Both the position numbers and the translations under genes were made by a program. A model generated the notes under the pieces. It was not told where the DNA came from, made no database searches, and was given only the letters and a program-made list of their open reading frames with translations. From an uncultured Desulfobacterales bacterium (lineage in GTDB: Bacteria; Desulfobacterota; Desulfobacteria; Desulfobacterales; SpSt-501), in NCBI GenBank assembly GCA_938048455.1, contig CALIUY010000017.1, forward strand, positions 62,001-126,000: DNA of 64,000 nucleotides, written 5' to 3'. Each line of letters starts with the position of its first letter. Position 1 is the first letter of the stretch. Below are positions 45,409-53,264 of the stretch, piece after piece.

Positions 45409-46989
45409 ATGGTTTCCTGGAATTTTCCCTACCCTTCGCAGCGGATGCCCGTTTGCGCGCGCAACGCGGTGGCGACCTCGCAGCCGCTCGCCGCCCAGGC
45501 CGGCCTGCAAATGCTCTATCGGGGGGGGAACGCCGTGGACGCCGCCCTCGCCGCCGCCATCGCGCTGACTGTGGTCGAGCCGACCGGAAACGGGATCGGC
45601 GGCGACGCCTTCGCCCTGCTCTGGGACGGAAACGCCCTGCACGGGTTGAACAGCTCCGGTCGCTCGCCCCGCGCCTGGAACCGCGAACGGTTCGCCGAGT
45701 CCTCGGCCATGCCATCCGGCGGATGGGACACGGTCACCGTCCCCGGGGCGGTCGCCGCCTGGGCGGAGCTCTCCCGCCGCCACGGGCGTTTGGCCTTCCC
45801 CGAATTGTTCGCCCCGGCGATCGAGTACGCCCGCAACGGCTTCCCCGTCGCCCCGATCACCGCGCGGCGCTGGCGGGAGTCGACGGCCCTCTACCCGCCC
45901 GGAAGCGAGATCCGCCGCGTTTTCTTTCCCGGGGACCGCGCGCCGCGGCCGGGGGAGATCTTCCGCTGTCCGGATCAGGCCGCAACGCTCGCCGCCATCG
46001 CCGAAAGCGGCGGCGAAGACTTCTACCGCGGAGAGATCGCCCGCCGGATCGCCGCCTGCGCGGCTGCCGAAGGCGGGGCGTTGACCGTCGAGGATCTCTC
46101 CTCCCATCGCGCCGAGTGGGTCGAACCCCTCGCCGTGGACTTCCGCGGGGTCCGCCTCCACGAGATTCCCCCGAACGGCCAGGGGATCGCCGCCTTGATC
46201 GCCCTCGGCATCCTCGAACGGATCCCCTTCGAGCGTCACCCCGTCGATTCGCCCGACAGCCTGCACCTGCAGATCGAGGCCATGAAAGCCGCCTTCGAGG
46301 ACCTCTTCCGCGAAGTGGCCGACATCGACCACATGCGCGTGCGTCCGGAGACGCTTCTCGACCCCGGCCGGCTCGCCGCCCGCGCCGCAGCCATCCGCCC
46401 CGACCGCACCGCTCCGGCTTCTCCCGCGGCGACCCCGGCCGGCGGGACGGTGACGCTCGCCGCGGCCGATGCCGAGGGCCGGATGGTGTCTTTCATTCAG
46501 TCCAACTATACGGGCTTCGGCGCGGGGATCGTCGTCCCCGGAACCGGCATCGCCCTTCACAACCGAGCCCGGGGCTTCGTCCTGGAAGCGGGCCACCCCA
46601 ACTGCGTGGACGGGGGCAAGCGGCCGTTCCACACGATTCTTCCCGGCTTCGTCACCCGCGAAGGCCGGCCGCTTCTCGCCTTCGGCCTCATGGGGGCCCA
46701 CATGCAGCCCCAGGGGCACGTGCAGATGATGGCGCGGATCTTCGCCTACGGTCAGAACCCGCAGGCGGCCCTGGACGCCCCCCGCTGGCACGTTTCCGCC
46801 GACGGCGGCGTGCAGCTCGAGGCCGGCACTCCTGCGGGGGTCGTGGAGGAGCTCCGTCGCCGCGGGCACCGCGTTGAGGAGGTCGCCTCGCGGGACCTCT
46901 TCGGCGGCGGGCAGATGATCCTTCGGCTCGAGGACGGCTACGCCGCCGCCTCCGACCCCCGCAAAGACGGCCAGGCCGTGGGGTTTTGA
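45409..46989 (+). CDS. Gamma-glutamyltransferase family protein, cytoplasmic type
   Basis: A 526-residue Ntn hydrolase. The nucleophile Thr is in AGGTVTLAAADAEG, where autocleavage would separate large (about 345 residues) and small subunits. RGGNAVDAALAAAIALTVVEP and GNGIGGDAFAL are family signatures. There is no signal peptide, unlike E. coli Ggt, so it probably works inside the cell on glutathione-like or other gamma-glutamyl/amide substrates. It sits between a radical SAM gene and a 114-residue protein. Confidence 0.88.
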   Translation: MVSWNFPYPSQRMPVCARNAVATSQPLAAQAGLQMLYRGGNAVDAALAAAIALTVVEPTGNGIGGDAFALLWDGNALHGLNSSGRSPRAWNRERFAESSAMPSGGWDTVTVPGAVAAWAELSRRHGRLAFPELFAPAIEYARNGFPVAPITARRWRESTALYPPGSEIRRVFFPGDRAPRPGEIFRCPDQAATLAAIAESGGEDFYRGEIARRIAACAAAEGGALTVEDLSSHRAEWVEPLAVDFRGVRLHEIPPNGQGIAALIALGILERIPFERHPVDSPDSLHLQIEAMKAAFEDLFREVADIDHMRVRPETLLDPGRLAARAAAIRPDRTAPASPAATPAGGTVTLAAADAEGRMVSFIQSNYTGFGAGIVVPGTGIALHNRARGFVLEAGHPNCVDGGKRPFHTILPGFVTREGRPLLAFGLMGAHMQPQGHVQMMARIFAYGQNPQAALDAPRWHVSADGGVQLEAGTPAGVVEELRRRGHRVEEVASRDLFGGGQMILRLEDGYAAASDPRKDGQAVGF

Positions 46990-46998
46990 CAGGGAGCC

Positions 46999-47343
46999 AT
47001 GGAGCCTTCCGTCGACTTCAGCCGGATCGCCTGCTACGAGGAGGAGCGCCGCGGGATTTTCATCCCCCGGAAGCTTTTGCAGGACACCCCTTTCCGGCCG
47101 GGCGACCGTTTTTCCCTCCAGCCGCGGCCGACCCAGATCTTCTCGCTCACCCTCGTGCGCGACCCGGCCGGGGAGATCCTCTTCGACCGGCTCGGCATGT
47201 TCATCGAGCGCACGCGCCGCATCGACATCCTGCTCGGCGGGATCTTCGAGCGCTATGTCGTGCTGCTCGACCCTGCGGCCCCGGAGACGATCCGCCTCCG
47301 GCCGCTCGAGGTTTTGCTCGACGATGAACAGCGATGGTTCTGA
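46999..47343 (+). CDS. Conserved hypothetical protein
   Basis: A 114-residue, probably soluble protein with alternating beta strands (GIFIPRKLL, FSLTLVRD, YVVLLDP, TIRLRPLEVLL). The first segment (an IPRKLL strand followed by RPGDRFSL) vaguely resembles an AbrB/SpoVT-like swapped-hairpin, but the match is too weak to call. GGGAG precedes the ATG, which is 9 bp after the gamma-glutamyltransferase stop. Function unknown. Confidence 0.6.
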   Translation: MEPSVDFSRIACYEEERRGIFIPRKLLQDTPFRPGDRFSLQPRPTQIFSLTLVRDPAGEILFDRLGMFIERTRRIDILLGGIFERYVVLLDPAAPETIRLRPLEVLLDDEQRWF

Positions 47344-47371
47344 AACATCCCCGCAGTTCAGGAGAACGAAC

Positions 47372-48262
47372 ATGAAACGGATCGGATTCGTCGGCGCCGG
47401 CCCCGTAGGGACGACCTTCGGGGTGCGCCTGGCGGAACAGGGCTACCCCGTCGTCGGGGTGGCGGATTTGCAGGAAGAATCCGCCGCGCGTTTCACCCGG
47501 CTCGTCCCCGGGGCCCGCCGCTTCGGCGGGGCTCAGGAACTCGTCGACGCCGTAGAGGTCGTCTTCCTCACGACCGCCGACGACGCCATCGCCTCCCTTT
47601 GCGCGGCGCTCCGCTGGCGGCCCGGGCAGATCGCGCTCCACTGCAGCGGGGCGAGCACCGTCCAGGCGCTCGAGGCGGCGCGCGCCCAGGGCGCCCTCGT
47701 CGGCTCGATCCATCCCTGCCAGAGCTTCGCCGACGTGGAGCAGGCGATCGCCAACCTTCCCGGCTCGACGTTTGCGATCGAGGCCGAAGAGCCGGTGCGC
47801 GGCTTGCTGCTCGAGATGGCCCGGGCGTTGCACGGCGACACCGTCGTGCTGAGTTCGGAGGACAAGGTTCTCTACCACGCCGCCGCGGCCATCGCCTGCA
47901 ATTACTTCACGACGATCGTGAAAATCGCGGCCGACCTGTGGACCCGTTTCGGCAAGACTCCGGCCGACGCCGTGAAAGCCTACCTGCCGCTTTTGCGCGG
48001 GACGCTTGCCAACATCGAGGCCGTGGGCTACCCCCGCTGCCTCACCGGCCCGATCGCCCGCGGCGATGTCGCCACCGTGCGGCGGCACCTGGCGGCGCTG
48101 GAAAGCCAGGCGCCGGAGATCGCGGTTCTCTACCGCGAGCTCGGCCGCCACACGGTCCCGATCGGGCGCGAAAAGGGAACCCTCGCGCCGGAGAAAGCCG
48201 AGGAGATTCTCCGCCTGCTCTCCGGGGGAGGGGAAGACGCCGCCCGGAGAGTGCAGCCATGA
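47372..48262 (+). CDS. DUF2520 Rossmann-fold dehydrogenase-like protein
   Basis: A 296-residue protein with an N-terminal NADP-binding motif (IGFVGAGPVGTTFG) and F420/ketopantoate-reductase-like core (LTTADDAI, HCSGAST, GSIHPCQSF), then a helical DUF2520 domain. Such genes are repeatedly found beside panB/panC in other bacteria, leading to the idea that they act as, or assist, ketopantoate reductase; this is unproven. AGGAGA lies 8 nt before the ATG. It overlaps the following aldolase gene by 4 bp. Confidence 0.85.
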   Translation: MKRIGFVGAGPVGTTFGVRLAEQGYPVVGVADLQEESAARFTRLVPGARRFGGAQELVDAVEVVFLTTADDAIASLCAALRWRPGQIALHCSGASTVQALEAARAQGALVGSIHPCQSFADVEQAIANLPGSTFAIEAEEPVRGLLLEMARALHGDTVVLSSEDKVLYHAAAAIACNYFTTIVKIAADLWTRFGKTPADAVKAYLPLLRGTLANIEAVGYPRCLTGPIARGDVATVRRHLAALESQAPEIAVLYRELGRHTVPIGREKGTLAPEKAEEILRLLSGGGEDAARRVQP

Positions 48263-49011
48263 TCCCGGACCTGAAAGCGCGTCTGCGCGGCACAGACGCC
48301 CTGATCGGGGCTTTTCTCTGCCTGCCCTCCCCCGAAACGGCCGAGATCTTCGCCGAGTCCGGCTTCGACTGGCTCATTCTCGACACCGAACACGGCCCTT
48401 ACGACGTCCTCACGGCCCAGCGCATGCTCCAGGCGGTCGGCGGCCGCTGCCCCTGCGTCGTGCGCGTGCCTTCCTTCGAGGAGGTCTGGATCAAGAAGGC
48501 CCTGGACATCGGCGCATCCGGCGTGCTCGTGCCGCTCGTGCGCACGGCCGCGGAAGCCGAACGCGTCGCACGCGCCTGCCGCTACGCCCCCGAGGGAACC
48601 CGCGGCATGGGGGGAGCCCGCGCCCACCGCTACGGCCTCGGTTTTCAGGAGTACGTGGACAACGCCGACCGGCGCACGGCGGTCATCCTCCAGGCCGAGC
48701 ACATCGAGGCGGTCCGCGCGATCGACGAGATCGTCCGCGTTCCGGGGCTGGACGCCGTCTTCATCGGACCCTACGATCTCTCGGCCAGCATGGGAAAACC
48801 CGGTCGGATCGACGATCCCGAAGTCGTCCGGGCCATCCGTGCGGTGCGGGATTCCGTGCTCGAGGCGAACCTCGTGCTCGGCATCTACTGCTCGGATCCC
48901 CGGGCCGCCCGGGAGTACATCGCCCAGGGTTTCCGCTTGATCGGCTTCGGGACCGATCTCGGCCACCTCACGCGCTCCCTCAGGGAGTCGCTCTCCGCCT
49001 TGCGGGTCTGA
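48259..49011 (+). CDS. HpcH/HpaI-type class II aldolase
   Basis: A 250-residue metal-dependent pyruvate-type aldolase/citrate lyase superfamily barrel. Hallmarks are DWLILDTEHGPYD, the metal site around QAEHIEAV...FIGPYDLSASMG, and GASGVLVPLV. Characterised relatives cleave 4-hydroxy-2-oxoacids or 2-keto-3-deoxyaldonates to pyruvate and an aldehyde. It is coupled to the DUF2520 gene by ATGA, suggesting linked 2-oxo/2-hydroxyacid chemistry. Confidence 0.88.
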   Translation: MIPDLKARLRGTDALIGAFLCLPSPETAEIFAESGFDWLILDTEHGPYDVLTAQRMLQAVGGRCPCVVRVPSFEEVWIKKALDIGASGVLVPLVRTAAEAERVARACRYAPEGTRGMGGARAHRYGLGFQEYVDNADRRTAVILQAEHIEAVRAIDEIVRVPGLDAVFIGPYDLSASMGKPGRIDDPEVVRAIRAVRDSVLEANLVLGIYCSDPRAAREYIAQGFRLIGFGTDLGHLTRSLRESLSALRV

Positions 49012-49037
49012 CCCCGCGGGCCCCCGCCTTCGTCCCC

Positions 49038-49670
49038 ATGGCCCCGCGATGGACCGATTCCCCGACCGAGCGCGTGAGCGCCGCCACCGACCTCGGGGTC
49101 GCCTTGCTTTGCGCCTTCTTCGCCCTGGCGATCGGCCTTTCCCCGGACTCGGAGGATCCCCGCGGGCCCCTGTGGGTCGTCCTTTTCGTCGCCGCAGGAG
49201 CGGCCGCGCTCGCGGGCGCGGCCTATCACGGCCTGGCCCTCTCCCCACCCACCCGGCGCCGGCTCTGGCGGGGGGTGAGCTTCGGCCTCGCCTTCGGCGC
49301 GGCGGCCTTCGCCGCCATCCTCCGGGTGGAAACCGGGGGGGTCCTCTCCGCCGCGGGCGTTGCGGGCCTTTTCGCCGCGGCGCTCCTCTGGTCGTTTGTC
49401 GCCGCAAACCGGCCGTGGGGCCTCGCCGCACAGATCCTCCTCCAGGCCGCCCTGCTCGCCGCCGGAGGGGCGATCTGGTCCGGCCTCGTCGCCTCCCGGG
49501 CCAACCCCTGGCTCGCCGCGGGATGCGCGGTGAGCCTGCTCGCCGGCGTCGTGCAGACGACCCGGCGGGTGCGCCTGCGCCTCTTTTGGCAGTTCGATCA
49601 CAACGGGCTCTATCACCTGCTTCAAGCCGCGGGGCTTGCGCTCTTCGCCGCGGGGGTGCGAGGGTGGTAA
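49038..49670 (+). CDS. Multi-pass membrane protein, possibly CREST/ceramidase-like
   Basis: A 210-residue protein with about seven hydrophobic segments. A His in the second helix region (GAAYHGLAL) and a last-helix FDHNGLYHLLQ pattern resemble the histidine arrangement of the CREST superfamily (alkaline ceramidases, PAQR, DUF6962). That would imply a membrane-embedded zinc hydrolase, but conserved Ser/Asp partners are not certain. The start at 49038 follows the aldolase gene by 26 bp; the stop overlaps SMUG1. Confidence 0.6.
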   Translation: MAPRWTDSPTERVSAATDLGVALLCAFFALAIGLSPDSEDPRGPLWVVLFVAAGAAALAGAAYHGLALSPPTRRRLWRGVSFGLAFGAAAFAAILRVETGGVLSAAGVAGLFAAALLWSFVAANRPWGLAAQILLQAALLAAGGAIWSGLVASRANPWLAAGCAVSLLAGVVQTTRRVRLRLFWQFDHNGLYHLLQAAGLALFAAGVRGW

Positions 49671-50395
49671 GCCGAACCCCGCCGCCGAACCGGTTGGAGA
49701 CGATCGCGCAGCGGCTTTGCCGCGAAGTCGCGAAGCTTTCCTTTCCGCCGCCCGTGGCCTTCGTTTACAACCCCCTCGCCTACGCCTTCGCCCCCTACCG
49801 GCTCTATGTCCGCCGCTACGGGGCACCGCCCAAAACGGGACTTCTGGTGGGCATGAACCCCGGCCCGTGGGGCATGGCCCAGACGGGAATCCCTTTCGGG
49901 GAAATCGCCGCCGTGCGCTCGTGGATGGGCATCGAGGCGCCGGTCGGAAGGCCCGCGCTCCTCCACCCCCGGCGTCCCGTTTCGGGGTTTGCCTGCCGGC
50001 GCAGCGAGACGAGCGGTCGGCGCCTCTGGGGCCTCGCCGCCCGGATCGGACCGCCGGAGGGATTCTTCCGGCGCTTTTTCGTCGTCAACTACTGCCCGCT
50101 TCTTTTCTTCGACCGGCAGGGGGTCAATCTGACCCCCGACCGGCTGCCCGCGGCGGCGGGCGCGCCGCTGTTTTCCGCCTGCGATCGGGCGCTCGCCGAT
50201 ACCGTGGCCTTCCTCCAACCCCAAGCGGTCGTCGGCATCGGCCGTTTCGCCGCGGAACGCGCGCGGATCGCGCTCGCCGGCTTCGGAGTCGTGATCGGAA
50301 TGCTCCCCCACCCCAGCCCCGCCAACCCGGCCGCGAACCGCGACTGGGAGGGGCAGGCGCGGGCTGCGCTTGCCCAGCTGGGGCTGCCATGCTGA
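49664..50395 (+). CDS. SMUG1-like uracil-DNA glycosylase
   Basis: Excises uracil and oxidised pyrimidines from DNA. The 243-residue protein (GTG start overlapping the upstream stop) has both SMUG1 motifs: GMNPGPWG at 63-70 and HPSPAN at 216-221. Between them are the highly conserved IPFGE, HPRRPVSGF, ETSGRRLWGL, NYCPLLFF, NLTP and VVGIGRFA blocks. SMUG1 is known mainly from animals and from a small set of bacteria such as Geobacter. Asn65 in GMNPGP and His216 would be the catalytic pair by analogy. Confidence 0.93.
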   Translation: MVSRTPPPNRLETIAQRLCREVAKLSFPPPVAFVYNPLAYAFAPYRLYVRRYGAPPKTGLLVGMNPGPWGMAQTGIPFGEIAAVRSWMGIEAPVGRPALLHPRRPVSGFACRRSETSGRRLWGLAARIGPPEGFFRRFFVVNYCPLLFFDRQGVNLTPDRLPAAAGAPLFSACDRALADTVAFLQPQAVVGIGRFAAERARIALAGFGVVIGMLPHPSPANPAANRDWEGQARAALAQLGLPC

Positions 50396-50934
50396 GGACC
50401 GTTTTTTTCCGGATCGGGCTGCTTTTCTGCCTCGCCCTTTTTTGGGCTTGCGCCGGAGCGCCGTGGAAAGGCGAGAGCGAGCGGGAATGGGAGGAAGGAC
50501 GGATCGCCGAGCTCCAGGCCGCGCTGCTCGCCCTCGGCCCCGAAGTCGACCGGGAAGAGGCAGGGCGGACGGCGAGGACGGCGATCGCGACCTCCCGGCG
50601 GCTCGCCGCCGCTTACCGCGTCACCCCGCCCGCCCGATGGCATAACCTGCTCGTCCGGCTCGGGGCCCGCGAACGCGGCCTGTGCTATCATTGGGCCGAG
50701 GACCTGCTGCAGGAGATTCAAGCCCTCGAGCTGCGGACCCTCGAGGTGCACTGGGGGGTCGCTCACCGCGGCAGCGACCTCCGCGAACACAACAGCGTCG
50801 TGGTCACCGCCGTCGATCGTCCTTTTGCCGAGGGCCTCGTGCTCGATCCCTGGCGCGAATCGGGACGCCTCGTCTGGGTCCGCGTCCGCGAGGACCGCTA
50901 TCCCTGGGAACCGCTGCCGCGGGAGGCCTGGTGA
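50389..50934 (+). CDS. Putative lipoprotein with transglutaminase-like Cys-His-Asp triad
   Basis: A 181-residue protein with an N-terminal hydrophobic segment ending at Cys21 (a loose lipobox, FWAC). The C-terminal part arranges Cys99 (RGLCYHWAEDLL), His134 (EHNSVVV) and Asp153 (LVLDPW) in the order and spacing of papain-like transglutaminase/cysteine protease folds, where the Asp lies in an LDPW-type strand. I infer an envelope cysteine hydrolase or amidase. It is coupled to SMUG1 by 7 bp overlap. Not previously recognised by me as a family. Confidence 0.6.
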   Translation: MLRTVFFRIGLLFCLALFWACAGAPWKGESEREWEEGRIAELQAALLALGPEVDREEAGRTARTAIATSRRLAAAYRVTPPARWHNLLVRLGARERGLCYHWAEDLLQEIQALELRTLEVHWGVAHRGSDLREHNSVVVTAVDRPFAEGLVLDPWRESGRLVWVRVREDRYPWEPLPREAW

Positions 50935-50957
50935 GGGCAACCCCGCAAGGAGGCGCC

Positions 50958-51929
50958 ATGGAAGCTTCGCTCGCCGAATGGACGCCGCGGCTGGAAGAGG
51001 CCGCCCGGGTGCTGGCATCGGTGGCCCACCGCACCCCGGTCTTCACCGCGCGCAGCCTGAACCGTCGCTTCGACTCCGAGCTTTTCTTCAAGTGCGAAAA
51101 CCTGCAACGCGCCGGCGCCTTCAAGTTCCGCGGCGCCTTCAACGCCATCTTTCGCCTGTCGGACGAGGAGCGCGGCCGCGGCGTGATCACCTTCTCCTCG
51201 GGCAACCACGGCCAGGCCGTCGCCCTGGTGAGCCGGATTCTCGGCCTGCGCGCCACCGTCGTCATGCCGCGGGATGCGCCGCCGCCCAAACGCCGGGCGA
51301 CCGAGGGCTACGGAGCGCGGGTGATCCTCTACGACCCCCGCGAGCGTTCACGCGAGGAAATCGCCCGCACCCTGCAGGCCGAAGAAGGCTCCGTCCTGAT
51401 CCCGCCCTTCGACCACCCGGAGGTGATCGCCGGCCAGGGGACGGCGGCGCTCGAATTCCTGGAGCAGACCGGGGGACTCGACCGCCTGCTCGTCCCTTGC
51501 GGCGGCGGCGGGCTGCTCAGCGGCTGCGCCCTGGCGATCAAAAGCCGCCGCCCCTCCTGCGCCGTGATCGGTGTGGAGCCCGCGCTCGCCGACGATGCCA
51601 CGCGCTCCTTCCGCACCGGCGTGCTGCACACGGTCCAGCACCCGCCCACGATGGCCGACGGAACGCGAACCCCCAGCCTCGGCCGGATCACCTTTCCCCT
51701 GGTGCGGGCTTTCGTGGACGACATGGTGACCGTGCGCGAGGAATCGATCGCCGCGGCGGTGCGTCTGCTCCTCGAGCGTCTCAAGCTCGTCGTCGAGCCC
51801 TCGGGGGCTCTGGGTCTCGCCGCCCTCCTCGAAGGCGCCGTACCCCGAGGGGGGCGGATCGGCGTGCTCTTGAGCGGCGGCAACATCGATCCCGCGGTGT
51901 TGCGGGAGATCCTGGCCGCGGCGGATTGA
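50958..51929 (+). CDS. Serine/threonine dehydratase-type PLP enzyme
   Basis: A 323-residue fold-type II enzyme: PLP lysine in GAFKFRGAFNAI, SSGNHGQAVAL, phosphate loop CGGGGLLSG and C-terminal LSGGNID. The length and lack of an ACT domain match catabolic threonine dehydratase, threo-3-hydroxyaspartate ammonia-lyase or serine racemase; sequence alone does not separate these. AAGGAGG is 5-11 nt upstream. Confidence 0.9.
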   Translation: MEASLAEWTPRLEEAARVLASVAHRTPVFTARSLNRRFDSELFFKCENLQRAGAFKFRGAFNAIFRLSDEERGRGVITFSSGNHGQAVALVSRILGLRATVVMPRDAPPPKRRATEGYGARVILYDPRERSREEIARTLQAEEGSVLIPPFDHPEVIAGQGTAALEFLEQTGGLDRLLVPCGGGGLLSGCALAIKSRRPSCAVIGVEPALADDATRSFRTGVLHTVQHPPTMADGTRTPSLGRITFPLVRAFVDDMVTVREESIAAAVRLLLERLKLVVEPSGALGLAALLEGAVPRGGRIGVLLSGGNIDPAVLREILAAAD

Positions 51930-52001
51930 CTCTTTCGGCGACGGCCGGCTTGACCCCTTTTGCCGGATGCGTTACGCAGAGGCCGGAAACGGGGGGAACG
52001 C

Positions 52002-52574
52002 ATGAAGATCTCCACGGGCAGCGGAGACCGCGGGCGGACGAGCCTTTTCAGCGGCGAGCGTGTGCGCAAGGACGACATGCGCCTGGAGGCCGCAGGCGAC
52101 TTGGACGAGCTGAACGCCGTGATCGGCTGTCTGTCCGCCGGCCTCCCCGCCGCCGCGGCGGAGCTCAAGCCGGAGCTCGGCACGGTGCAGGCGGATCTTT
52201 TTTCGATCGGCGCCTGGCTCTCGCTGAGCCGAACCTCTCCGGCCGCCGAACTCCTTGCGCCCCTCGATCCCGCTCGTACCGGCCGGCTGGAAAAAGCGAT
52301 CGCCCGGATGGAGGGGGCTCTTCCGGAGCTGCGCTCGTTTCTCCTGCCGGGGGGAGGCGCGGCCGCCGGATGGGCGCACCTGGCCCGCACGGTCTGCCGG
52401 CGCACCGAACGCCGGGTCGTCCGCCTTTTCGATCTCCGGCCCGAGGATCCGCCGGCGGCGCTGCACGAAGCCGTCCGGTACCTGAACCGGCTCTCCGATT
52501 ACTTTTTTCTGCTCGCCCGGACCCTGAACCGTCTCGAGGGCATCGAAGAAATCCCATGGCGCAAGGAAGCTTGA
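52002..52574 (+). CDS. Cob(I)yrinic acid a,c-diamide adenosyltransferase, PduO type
   Basis: Transfers the adenosyl group from ATP to cob(I)alamin, making coenzyme B12. The 190-residue helical-bundle protein starts with the PduO signature ISTGSGDRGRTSLFSGERVRK and has the LDELNAVIG and RTVCRRTERRVVRL helices plus LNRLSDYFF. GGGGGGAA precedes the ATG. Complements the upstream cobA/hemD by completing cobalamin coenzyme formation. Overlaps the next gene by 19 bp. Confidence 0.93.
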   Translation: MKISTGSGDRGRTSLFSGERVRKDDMRLEAAGDLDELNAVIGCLSAGLPAAAAELKPELGTVQADLFSIGAWLSLSRTSPAAELLAPLDPARTGRLEKAIARMEGALPELRSFLLPGGGAAAGWAHLARTVCRRTERRVVRLFDLRPEDPPAALHEAVRYLNRLSDYFFLLARTLNRLEGIEEIPWRKEA

Positions 52575-53245
52575 GGCGCGGAACCGAACCGTCCGGATGG
52601 CGGGGATCCACGCGCATCCTCTCCCGCCGCTTCCTCGCCCCGGCGGTGTTCGAACTCGAACTGGAACGGCCGGCGGCCCTCGGCTTTCGCCCGGGGCAGC
52701 GGTTGCGCCTGCGGCGGGAGGGCTGCGAACGGGACTACTCGATCGCCTCGAGCCCGGGGGAAGACGGACTGCGGCTTCTGATCCGCCTTTTCCCCGGGGG
52801 GAAAATGACCTCCAACCTCGCCGCCTCCGCCCCCGGCACCGTGATCGAGGGCTCGGGGCCGCACGGCTACTTTTTGTTCGATGCGGCGGGGAAAACTCCG
52901 GTGTTCGTCGCCGCCGGGACCGGCATCGCCCCCTTTCGATCGATGGCGGCTTCCGGCGCGGCGGGTTTCGTCCTGCTCCACGGGGCACGGACCGCGGCCG
53001 AGCTCTTCTACCGCGGCTTCCTCGAGGCCCGAGCCGCCCGCTACGTGGGCTGCCTCACGCGCGCAAGGCCTCCCCTGCCCGCCGGAACCCGCCCCGGGCG
53101 GGTCACCGACGCCCTGCGCGAGGATCTCGCGCCGGGAGCCTACGATTTCTACCTTTGCGGGCGCAGCGAAATGATCCGCGACGCCCTCCAGGTGATCGAT
53201 GCGCGCTTTCCCCAGGCGCGCGTCTTCACCGAGCCGTTTTCCTGA
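52556..53245 (+). CDS. FAD/NAD(P)-binding oxidoreductase (ferredoxin reductase-like)
   Basis: A 229-residue flavoprotein. The FAD motif RDYSIASSPG lies in the N-terminal barrel, and the nucleotide-binding AGTGIAPFRSM and YLCGRSEMI in the C-terminal lobe, as in FNR family members. No iron-sulfur motif. Because it overlaps the cobalamin adenosyltransferase gene by 19 bp, it could be the reductase that generates cob(I)alamin for that enzyme (inference). Confidence 0.85.
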   Translation: MAQGSLRRGTEPSGWRGSTRILSRRFLAPAVFELELERPAALGFRPGQRLRLRREGCERDYSIASSPGEDGLRLLIRLFPGGKMTSNLAASAPGTVIEGSGPHGYFLFDAAGKTPVFVAAGTGIAPFRSMAASGAAGFVLLHGARTAAELFYRGFLEARAARYVGCLTRARPPLPAGTRPGRVTDALREDLAPGAYDFYLCGRSEMIRDALQVIDARFPQARVFTEPFS

Positions 53246-53264
53246 AACGGGCAAGGAGCCGACG

